Source: CAZFAP01 sp964516325 (GTDB lineage: Bacteria > Auribacterota > JABMQX01). Taken from it: a stretch of DNA of 28,971 nucleotides. Position 1 is the first letter of the stretch, and the number at the start of each line of letters is the position of its first letter. The notes beneath the pieces are model-generated. The model ran no database searches and was not told the origin of the DNA. It worked only from the letters and a program-made list of their open reading frames with translations. Below are positions 23,113 through 28,971 of the stretch, one piece after another. The stretch is taken from contig CAZFAP010000044.1 in assembly GCA_964516325.1 (NCBI GenBank), positions 1 through 28,971 on the forward strand. Reading direction: 5' to 3'. The translations under genes were made by a program, and so were the position numbers.

Positions 23113-23687
23113 TGCACAAGCTCCTTCAAGCGGACTTTCAAAATCTGCCGGGCGTTGAAAAGCCTCGACCGCACCGTCCCTTCCCTGCATCCCAGAACCG
23201 CCGCAACTTCGGTCGGCGAATGTCCCTCGATGTATCGCAGGGTGAAGGCAATTCTGAGTCTCGGCGGAAGAGCCGCAATCTCGCGGTCAATTCTCTCGCC
23301 CTTTTCCGCCTCGATCATAGCGACGGAACCGTCCCTCCGATTGCCCTTCGATTTTTCGGCAATTACCTCTGTGGAAACCAGTTCCAGAGGGTCTTCCCGG
23401 CGATTCTTCCGCCTTCGCCACTCCGAGCGGCAAACGTTTATGGCAATTCGCGTCAGCCAAGTCGAGAACCTCGCGTCCCCGCGAAACCGCTGGATGTTTC
23501 TGTACGCGAGCACAAAGGCTTCCTGCGTTAAATCGTCCACGCGGTCGGCGTCCGTCAGGCGAAAGACGAGCCCATGCGTCCGCTGATAGTGCCGCGACAG
23601 CAGCTCCTCGAACGCCGCGCGGTCTCCAGCTTTGCTTTCTTCGACCAGGTCGAAATCCGGGTCAACTTCCGCCTTGACCTTTGGCAT
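23109..23687 (-). CDS. ECF-family RNA polymerase sigma factor
   Basis: The 192-residue product has region 2 with D-D-L-T-Q-E-A-F and a W-L-T-R-I-A-I-N segment. Region 4 reads A-A-L-P-P-R-L-R and then A-A-V-L-G-C-R-E-G-T-V-R-S-R-L, the helix-turn-helix for the -35 element. It directs RNA polymerase to envelope or stress promoters and is paired with the anti-sigma factor gene that overlaps it by four bases. The ATG at 23687 is used; only a weak AAGGG precedes it, so synthesis may be low. I found no clear self-regulated -35/-10 pair upstream. Confidence 0.93.
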   Translation of the reverse strand: MPKVKAEVDPDFDLVEESKAGDRAAFEELLSRHYQRTHGLVFRLTDADRVDDLTQEAFVLAYRNIQRFRGDARFSTWLTRIAINVCRSEWRRRKNRREDPLELVSTEVIAEKSKGNRRDGSVAMIEAEKGERIDREIAALPPRLRIAFTLRYIEGHSPTEVAAVLGCREGTVRSRLFNARQILKVRLKELVQ

Positions 23688-23773
23688 CAAATCGCCCTTG
23701 GGCTTCCTTTTGTTTCAATGGATTAGAGACTTCAAACGCCTTGCCGTTCATTTTCTGCTGGTGGTGCCCTATC

Positions 23774-23903
23774 CGGTCCAGAAGGAGAAAATCGGACAGG
23801 ATAACCCCGCCGAGGGGCGGGGGATGATCCTCTCGATCCCCAGCATCCTGTCCATCTCGTCTGAAAAACGGGGGCGGCACAGAGGTGGTCCTGTGACTCT
23901 CCC
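23774..23903 (+). repeat. Dispersed intergenic repeat, copy B
   Basis: This copy is the inverse counterpart of 6405-6533. Relative to copy A it carries an inserted GC-rich hairpin, CCCCGCC (23805-23811) with GGCGGGG (23816-23822), where copy A has a simple CAGGATGAG stretch. The copy sits between divergent genes and covers part of the 590-base gap before 24279. The rest of that gap (23904-24202) holds no gene that I can support. Confidence 0.75.
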
Positions 23904-24202
23904 AAAACCACCTCGCCGAGCCTATGAATTGGAGCATTTACGAAGGTGCCAGCGCCCCAACGTAACACATTGGCGCGACCGAAAGAAGATTGAACCATCC
24001 GCCTCGTTTGCGCCCCATGAATTGGAAACCTCCCCTGCCTCGCGGGCTTACCCCGTGCACCGCGACGGACAAAAGGGATGGCCTACCCAACGGCCTTGGG
24101 TGGTGCTAAGCTATGGCAATGAAGAAACTCGCCCTACAATGCATATTAAGGAATATTCCCCCTGATGTTTCGTAAGTTCTGTGAGAAGATAGGATAGGTT
24201 TG

Positions 24203-24240
24203 TCTCTTCTTGATGTGCATAAGGCTCCTCATCGAAGAGA
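24203..24240 (+). promoter_or_regulatory. Leader hairpin upstream of the large repeat protein gene
   Basis: TCTCTTC-TT-GATG (24203-24215) pairs with CATC-GAAGAGA (24230-24240). This gives eleven base pairs with a two-base bulge and a 14-base loop. The loop contains TCCT and, with the first base of the 3' arm, TCCTC, which is complementary to GAGGA just before the ribosome site of the gene at 24279. Control of translation is possible but unproven. Confidence 0.4.
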
Positions 24241-24278
24241 ATGTGGGAAAGACTCAGAGGAAGGAGAACTGAAAAAGG

Positions 24279-27080
24279 ATGAAAGACTCTTCAAGTAGGC
24301 TCGTTTTTGGGGTCATTGCGGTTTGTTTGCTCGTGCTTGTCGCGTGCATTCTATTCGGACCCTTTCGGAAAGCGGAGCGAGAGCAAGAAAAGCCTTCGGA
24401 AGTCGCTCGCCCCGTCGTGAAGGATTCTGGCGAGGGTGCGCCTCGGGAAGGGGCGCCCGTGCCTATCCCGCCGTTATCCCCGGAAGAGAAACCGGCGCCG
24501 CCCAAGCCGGAGGAAGTCAAGGAATTCGACATTTCGGGAATCGTCCTGGACAAGGTCGGAAACCCACTCGAGGAGGCAACGGTGAAATGCGCCTTCTATT
24601 CCCTGGAAAACTTCTCCACGGAAACTGGCAGGGGGATCGAGGAAAGTAAGCCGGTCGAGTACAGGACAAAGGCGGATGGCAAGTTTGGGTTCGCCTACCA
24701 GGAAGGCAAAAGGTACGTTCTCAACGTCGAGAAGGAGGACTACATTCCTGAGTACAGGAACATGGCGACCCCTCAGAAAGACATGGTTATCACGTTGACT
24801 CTGGGCGGGGCTATCGAGGGGAAGGTCATTGACGCCGTTACATCCGAGCCCCTCGATCAATTCCGGATCGTCACCTCCGAAGACATTGGGGGCGGCGCTC
24901 TCCTGGGGATTTTCAGCAAGAAGGAGGAAGACATTCATCTCCCTTCCGACGGGAAGGAATTCAGCAACCCGGAAGGGACGTTCCGACTTGCGGGGTTGCA
25001 GGAGGGGAAATACAGGCTTGTCTCCACCGCCAAGGGCTATGCGCAATCCTACTCGCCAGAGGTCGAGGTCAAGCTGGAAAAGACGACCTCGGGCGTGGTG
25101 ATTAAGCAGCAGCCCGCAGGGAAAATCAGCGGGCATGTGGTGGACACCATCGGCAAGCCGATTGAGGGGGCAACGGTCGCTCAGAAGAACCCGCTCCACT
25201 CGACCGTCTTCGGAGAGTTAGGACTCCCGCAGCGCAAGATTCTTGCCTCGACAAATGCGAAGGGGGAATTCGAGATCGGAGGGCTTCCCGCCGGGAAATT
25301 CACGCTCCAGGCCCGCCATCCGGACTATTGCCCGGCAGAGCAGGAGGTGAAGGTGAGCAAGGGGGAAGCGACGGAAGGGGTCGAATTCCAGCTCGTTCAG
25401 GGAGGGAGGATTTCAGGGGTCGTCCTGGCGAAGACAGACCTGCAACCCATCCCCGGGGCGAGTGTCAGAGCAACTACAGGCTCAACCTTTCTCATCCCGG
25501 CGATGGGGGGAGCGGAAGCCAAAACGGACAACAGCGGGCTTTTTGACCTGATCAAGCTCGAGCCGGGGACATACTCCCTCACTGCCTCTGCATCGGACTT
25601 TGCCGAAAAGACAATCGAGGACCTGAAACTGGCTCAAAACGAGGCGGTCGCCAATTTGATAATCGAGCTTTCTCAGGGCGGCAGCCTTGTCGGAAAGGTG
25701 GACGACTATTCCGGGAAACCGCTGCCGAATATCATCGTGTTCGCGGCCGGCCCGGGTGGACAAAAGGTCGGCCAGACGGACAAAGACGGCAATTACGCTA
25801 TCAAGAATCTGAAGGAGGGGACGTATGTCGCGGGAGCGGCCGAAGTGTCAGGAGTCGGTGCGATGGGCGCCAGCCGGTCCGATTCGCATTTTGTCGTTAT
25901 CGAGAACGACAAGGAGACCCGCTTGGATATTGTGGTCGGCGGCGCGCTCCGGGTGTATGGGAAGGTGACCCGCAAGGGCGAGCCAGAGGCGGGTGTTATT
26001 GTGGCGATCGAAACCTCCCCCAAGACCGTCATGGCCACCAAGAGCACAACCTCTGCCAACGATAACACTGAGGAAGATGGCACGTACGAAATCAAGAGTG
26101 TAAAGCCGGGAGCTTACAGTCTGGCTGTCATGAAAGTGGTCGCCATGATGCCGACGCGCCTTTTCGAGACGGACATCGAGCTCGCAGACAAGGATCTCGA
26201 GAAGAACGTCGAACTGCCGGAGGGCGAAATCTCCGGCAAGGTGGTGGACGCGGAGAACCGCGACCCGATTGAGGGCGCTAAGGTCACCCTTGAGCAGAGG
26301 CGCGCAAAGGATGTGCGGGAGGCGGCGATCCTCAAGATAGGGTTATTTATTGGAGGCGGGGAGAACACGGATTCCGAAGGGAAGTACAGCTTCCCAATAG
26401 TGGCGGACGGAGAATACTTCGTCGTGGCGAGCAAGGAGGGCTACGCCCCTCAGGGGCTGTCTGCGGAAGTCCGCAACTCCAGGGGGCCATCAAACCTCGA
26501 TTTCTCGCTTTCCCGAGGTGTAATTCTGTCAGGCCAGGTCTCTGGCAGTGACCCATCCCGGCCGATAAGAGAGGTATTCCTCTCGGCGATTGATTCCGAG
26601 GGGAGGCCTGTGTATTCGAAGAGGATTTCTCTCTCTGACGCAGGCGAATATCAGGCGTCCGGGTTGGCTCCAGGCGACTACATCGTCTCCGTGGATGCCA
26701 GAGGGTATGCGTCTGCGAAGAAAAAGGTCAGAGTCAGCAGCGGCGCCGACAACCGGGCTGATTTTGCCCTTACGGCTGGTGGAACAATCGTCATTCGCGC
26801 GGTTGATGAGAGAGGGAGACCGGTCACGGGGGCACAGACGGAACTGCTGGACGAGCAGGCGAACTTCTTCCTTGGGTTCTTCCCCGACCTCAAAGAGTTG
26901 ATGAATATCGGCTTCGAAGCCATCTCGCGGGGGGATGGCGTGGATATAAGTCGCAACATCCCCGACGGGAAATACCGGGTCAAAGTCAGTGCGATGGGCT
27001 ACGAGGATGAATTCGTCAACGTTGCCGTTCGTGGAGGGGAGCAGACTGATCAGACCGTTACGCTCAGGGAGGCAAAATAG
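24279..27080 (+). CDS. Inner-membrane protein with nine carboxypeptidase-regulatory-like domains
   Basis: The 933-residue product has a short basic start, one membrane segment (about 8-26) and a Pro/Glu-rich linker to residue 80. It then has nine tandem beta-sandwich units starting near 82, 175, 280, 374, 466, 553, 647, 746 and 833. Each opens with a G-x-I-x-G-x-V-x-D type strand, continues with G-x-P-I-x-G-A-x-V and often ends with G-x-Y. This is the CarboxypepD_reg (DUF4480-like) pattern, a structural module and not an enzyme. The protein is likely to span the periplasm. GGAAGGAG lies upstream of the ATG, with a leader hairpin before it. It is divergent from the sigma/anti-sigma operon, and a terminator follows at 27151. 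Confidence 0.85.
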   Translation: MKDSSSRLVFGVIAVCLLVLVACILFGPFRKAEREQEKPSEVARPVVKDSGEGAPREGAPVPIPPLSPEEKPAPPKPEEVKEFDISGIVLDKVGNPLEEATVKCAFYSLENFSTETGRGIEESKPVEYRTKADGKFGFAYQEGKRYVLNVEKEDYIPEYRNMATPQKDMVITLTLGGAIEGKVIDAVTSEPLDQFRIVTSEDIGGGALLGIFSKKEEDIHLPSDGKEFSNPEGTFRLAGLQEGKYRLVSTAKGYAQSYSPEVEVKLEKTTSGVVIKQQPAGKISGHVVDTIGKPIEGATVAQKNPLHSTVFGELGLPQRKILASTNAKGEFEIGGLPAGKFTLQARHPDYCPAEQEVKVSKGEATEGVEFQLVQGGRISGVVLAKTDLQPIPGASVRATTGSTFLIPAMGGAEAKTDNSGLFDLIKLEPGTYSLTASASDFAEKTIEDLKLAQNEAVANLIIELSQGGSLVGKVDDYSGKPLPNIIVFAAGPGGQKVGQTDKDGNYAIKNLKEGTYVAGAAEVSGVGAMGASRSDSHFVVIENDKETRLDIVVGGALRVYGKVTRKGEPEAGVIVAIETSPKTVMATKSTTSANDNTEEDGTYEIKSVKPGAYSLAVMKVVAMMPTRLFETDIELADKDLEKNVELPEGEISGKVVDAENRDPIEGAKVTLEQRRAKDVREAAILKIGLFIGGGENTDSEGKYSFPIVADGEYFVVASKEGYAPQGLSAEVRNSRGPSNLDFSLSRGVILSGQVSGSDPSRPIREVFLSAIDSEGRPVYSKRISLSDAGEYQASGLAPGDYIVSVDARGYASAKKKVRVSSGADNRADFALTAGGTIVIRAVDERGRPVTGAQTELLDEQANFFLGFFPDLKELMNIGFEAISRGDGVDISRNIPDGKYRVKVSAMGYEDEFVNVAVRGGEQTDQTVTLREAK

Positions 27081-27150
27081 AAAGGACGCCCCGGATTGAG
27101 CGCCGGAGCATCCACCAGTTCGTGCTAAAGCAGGCGAGAAGGAAGAGAAA

Positions 27151-27196
27151 AAGGCTCGTGAAGGGCCACGGTGTCAGCCTTGTTTTTCTTTTTTCG
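27151..27196 (+). terminator. Rho-independent terminator after the large repeat protein gene
   Basis: AAGGCT (27151-27156) pairs with AGCCTT (27176-27181) and CGTG with CACG inside it, with a five-base bulge on the 3' side. The run GTTTTTCTTTTTT follows. It lies 70 bases beyond the stop codon at 27080. Confidence 0.7.
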
Positions 27197-27612
27197 GTTT
27201 CCCCCGTCGCCTTCTCTCCTCCTTCTCGTCAGTTTCCTTTTAGGCGAGGTTTTGGGCGGTCCCTCGGCTCGTTTTTTTGTCGGGGCGGGCCGGGTGGGAG
27301 CCGCCGCGCTTTGGGGCGGACACGGCCTTTTGGGCCAGGGTTAACTTGGGTGGTGTGCGTCTCCGCTGACCCGGCACGTCCCTTTATTTTCACTGTTCCG
27401 CCGCGCCGCGTGTTCCACGCTCCTGGCGTGCAGCGGAACCTTATTTTTCGACTCAGCAAAGGAGTTGAACAAGCATCGTGCCAGGGCGTGAGAACTCTGG
27501 GCGCCCGAAAAACCAATGGCGCAATTCCTTGTGAACCAATAGGATACAATCGTGCCCGTCGGCCCCACAGCCATTGAGCCTCGACGCTTACCCGCACCCT
27601 ATTGTGTCGGGA
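27197..27612. other. Intergenic region without a recognised gene
   Basis: The region has pyrimidine-rich and G-rich blocks, including a second, weaker CGAGG/CCTCG hairpin (27244-27269) followed closely by seven T. Frames on both strands are open for 70-180 codons, but none has a motif or ribosome site and they contradict each other. I see nothing further. Confidence 0.35.
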
Positions 27613-27647
27613 TGGAATATTTGATTCCCCTATTGGAATATTTGTCC
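27613..27647. promoter_or_regulatory. Tandem operator-like repeats over the promoter of the 94-residue gene
   Basis: The 11-mer TGGAATATTTG occurs at 27613-27623 and again at 27634-27644, exactly 21 bases apart, or two helical turns. The first is part of a dyad GGAAT-N5-ATTCC (27614-27628); the second keeps GGA-N7-TCC. The second copy overlaps the -35 box. This is the arrangement expected of a pair of repressor or activator sites. Confidence 0.5.
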
Positions 27648-27669
27648 TCGGTCGCCGGTGGCGTATAAT
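27642..27669 (+). promoter_or_regulatory. Promoter of the 94-residue gene
   Basis: TTGTCC (27642-27647), 16 bases and a perfect TATAAT (27664-27669) point at the gene starting at 27705, giving a leader of about 30 bases. Confidence 0.65.
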
Positions 27670-27704
27670 TCGCGCCGGGAACAACCCCAATTCGGGAGAT
27701 AACC

Positions 27705-27989
27705 ATGTCTGAAAGCGAGTCGGAAAAACCCGCTTCCATTGGGGAGCCGGTACATCTGTCGGGACGCTGCGTGGCATTCCTCGAGAGGGATGAATTCATT
27801 GACGTCATGAAAAGGCAGGAAGAGCCTCTGCTGGTTTGCTCCTTCAAGGGGACGTTCAGGAATACCTACACGTATCTCACCAGCTACAAGGGTTTGCTTT
27901 TCGCCCACAAGACCAGAACTCCGATTCCTCTGGAAGGATACGAATTCATCAACGCGGAGGCGATTCGCTTCTGCGGTCGCCGGCTGTAA
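27705..27989 (+). CDS. Small protein of unknown function
   Basis: The 94-residue product begins with an acidic Ser/Glu stretch and then a compact domain with L-V-C-S-F-K-G-T-F-R-N and Y-K-G-L-L-F-A-H-K-T. It has no signal peptide or membrane segment and is probably cytoplasmic. I do not recognise the family. It is judged real because GGGAG is six bases before the ATG, a promoter with perfect TATAAT lies ahead, and the composition is protein-like with mixed secondary structure. It stands alone between intergenic repeats. The dedicated, apparently regulated promoter suggests conditional expression. Confidence 0.65.
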   Translation: MSESESEKPASIGEPVHLSGRCVAFLERDEFIDVMKRQEEPLLVCSFKGTFRNTYTYLTSYKGLLFAHKTRTPIPLEGYEFINAEAIRFCGRRL

Positions 27990-28169
27990 CGATTGTGCGA
28001 GAAGCTCACGGCGCGGGCGGAGCGACGGCAGTGTCCCATCGGAGCACAGGCACGCCCCTGCGGCGGGCCGTGAATTCCGCGTCATCCCTCACTCTCAGGC
28101 GGCGAAGGTCATCGGTGATGCCCTGTCCCACGGGTCGGAAGGAAACCGCAGAGCTCACAGAGGAGGCGG

Positions 28170-28212
28170 ACAGGATAATGGCGCCCTCGGCGCCACACAG
28201 GATGAACACGAT
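28170..28212 (+). repeat. Dispersed intergenic repeat, short third copy
   Basis: GACAGGATAA (28170-28179 region), a GGCGCC/GGCGCC hairpin (28180-28194) and ACAGGATGAACA follow the same order as copy B: GACAGGATAA, GC hairpin, GGATGA. Only the core is kept; the flanks differ. This shows the element exists with different hairpins. Confidence 0.5.
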
Positions 28213-28537
28213 GGCAGATTAACCCCGGATGCACGCGGATACGCGCAGATACATACTTTTCAATCCATCTGCGTCCATCTGCGGTTCCTGATCATCCTGT
28301 TAATCCCGTTATCCTGTCTCAGTGTTTTTCTTGACGAGCACGCCGAGAACCCAGAGAGGCCATCCCCGTGGGAGAAACGTGGCATGGGCATCCTGCCCGT
28401 GGGAGGCCTGCTATTCACGCTCACGGGTCCCGCCTAAGGCGGCATGGCACACCCCGCCTTCGGGCGGGGCGTCCTCTGCGCTCTCTGCGGTGAGTCCCTC
28501 CCGAGATGGAGGCATCGCAATTTCGCAAAAACTCTTC
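28213..28537. repeat. Field of short hairpins and repeat fragments
   Basis: No gene is supported. The region holds a tract at about 28250-28318 with ATCCATCTGCG/TCCATCTGCGG and CATCCTGTTAATCC words. It also holds CCCGTGGGAG twice (near 28366 and 28398), a GGGCA-TCC-TGCCC hairpin, a CCGCC-TAA-GGCGG hairpin, and CCCCGCC-TTCG-GGCGGGG at 28452-28469 with a UUCG tetraloop. A CTCTGCGCTCTCTGCGG tract follows. This resembles accumulations of small non-coding repeats. Confidence 0.55.
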
Positions 28538-28566
28538 TTGACAAATGGCGCCAGGAGTGGTTTATT
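28538..28566 (+). promoter_or_regulatory. Promoter with no ORF directly behind it
   Basis: Perfect TTGACA (28538-28543), a 17-base spacer and TTTATT (28561-28566). The transcript would start near 28573 and meet a strong terminator at 28676-28703. Confidence 0.5.
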
Positions 28567-28572
28567 CACTTA

Positions 28573-28703
28573 GAGGGAAGTTGGGAGTTTGGGGCACTGA
28601 GGTTTGGGTGGGACAATGAATGCGTTGAGGAAGAACCCAGAACGAACGAAAAGCAGCGAGGGTTATTGAGACACCGGCCCATATCATGGGCCTTTTTTGT
28701 TTT
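28573..28703 (+). ncRNA. Candidate small RNA or attenuated leader
   Basis: About 130 bases lie between the promoter at 28538 and the terminator at 28676, with no credible coding frame. It could be an independent small RNA, or a leader that ends early unless transcription continues into the exported beta-helix frame that starts at 28697. I recognise no known RNA family in it. The end points are predictions. Confidence 0.35.
28676..28703 (+). terminator. Strong Rho-independent terminator
   Basis: GGCCCAT (28676-28682), a three-base loop and ATGGGCC (28686-28692) form a perfect seven-base stem followed by six T, G and four T. No protein gene on this strand ends within 680 bases before it, which is why a short non-coding transcript is proposed. 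Confidence 0.9.
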
Positions 28704-28939
28704 CAGCTCCAAACAGTGGTAGAAAGGGGGGTCGGAAAATTAGGAAGTTATGGGTATGGGAGTTCGTTGTGGCGCTGGCGTGCGTTCAACCCGCTTGCCA
28801 GGCGGCCGTGTTCTACGTGGACTCGGCGCTCCCCCAATCGGGCGATGGAACGTCTTGGGCTGCGGCATTCAAGACGGTTCAGGAGGGCGTTGGCCGCGTG
28901 CGGGGGGCTTCTTTCCGCACCGACCACGCGGATCACTGA
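28697..28939 (+). pseudogene. Truncated exported beta-helix-type protein
   Basis: The frame includes a hydrophobic signal-like stretch (about residues 18-36). It continues with A-V-F-Y-V-D-S, G-D-G-T-S-W-A-A-A-F-K-T-V-Q-E-G-V, the standard opening of secreted right-handed beta-helix (polygalacturonase-like) proteins. It stops about 15 residues later, where hundreds of beta-helix residues should follow. The break comes just after a run of six G (near 28902-28907), a typical frameshift site. The start is uncertain: the first ATG overlaps the terminator, and no good ribosome site fits an in-frame start. It is either a broken gene or one with a sequencing or frameshift error. Confidence 0.55.
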
Positions 28940-28965
28940 GGGGTGGCCAAGCGAAGGAGGTTCAA

Positions 28966-28971
28966 ATGGGA
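28966..28971 (+). CDS. Start of the next gene (two codons visible)
   Basis: An excellent AAGGAGG (28954-28960) lies five bases before an ATG at 28966, and the window ends two codons later. Nothing can be said about the product. The site shows that translation restarts soon after the truncated beta-helix frame. Confidence 0.45.

Noticed and set aside
27122..27577. 151-codon plus-strand frame and overlapping minus-strand frames after the large repeat protein
   Set aside because: It includes the terminator, the frames on both strands are open at once, and there is no motif or ribosome site.
28170..28470. Possible CRISPR array because of many short repeats
   Set aside because: The repeats are neither identical nor evenly spaced, and no cas gene is present.

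Overview
The window looks like a chromosomal stretch of an uncultured Gram-negative bacterium. G+C is moderately high (my impression, not computed). The envelope genes point to a diderm cell: a lipobox protein, a polysaccharide-export type protein with SLBB repeats, many secreted proteins and an ABC-2 exporter of the GldA/GldF/GldG type. The remnant of a right-handed beta-helix protein and the 'CAGGAT'-type intergenic repeats are, from memory, common in Planctomycetota-like and other poorly cultured lineages. I cannot assign a phylum from the sequence alone.

Layout. (1) 1-124, minus: the first 41 codons of a small protein that runs off the left edge, with its own promoter. (2) 394-6136, plus: a three-gene set made of an ABC ATPase, a fused GldF-GldG type permease/auxiliary protein, and a membrane-anchored protein with four DUF4340-like repeats. 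(3) 6137-6690: intergenic DNA with one copy of a dispersed repeat, then tRNA-Arg(CCU). (4) 7053-11026, plus: pyrK-pyrD (pyrimidine synthesis) and a UvrD/PcrA helicase. (5) 11042-11595, minus: rpsU with a strong promoter, and a small zinc-ribbon protein. (6) 11690-12633: mostly non-coding, but holding the C-terminal remnant of a second copy of the membrane glycosyltransferase found at 13548. (7) 12634-13272, plus: a small exported protein. (8) 13548-19313, minus: GT39-like transferase, GH127-like beta-L-arabinofuranosidase, a DUF4412-like protein and a DUF4097-like lipoprotein. (9) 19422-20049, minus: a MntA/HepT toxin-antitoxin pair. (10) 20223-23687, minus: ECF sigma factor, zinc-finger anti-sigma factor and a coiled-coil/SLBB export-type protein, closed by a clear terminator. 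(11) 24279-27080, plus: a large protein of nine carboxypeptidase-regulatory-like domains. (12) 27081-28971: an intergenic-rich tail with a small unknown gene behind a promoter that has operator-like repeats, a field of hairpin repeats, a promoter/terminator pair with no ORF between (candidate small RNA or attenuator), and the start of a truncated beta-helix protein.

The coherent theme is the cell envelope: export (ABC/Gld set), polysaccharide or surface assembly (SLBB protein under a sigma/anti-sigma pair), glycan handling (GT39 plus GH127) and exported beta-rich proteins. Ordinary housekeeping genes (pyrKD, pcrA, rpsU, tRNA-Arg) are interspersed. The points most worth a second look are the sigma/anti-sigma/SLBB operon, the 28538-28703 transcript candidate, the tandem operator at 27613-27647, the mobile-looking repeat family with exchangeable hairpins, and the duplicated glycosyltransferase tail.
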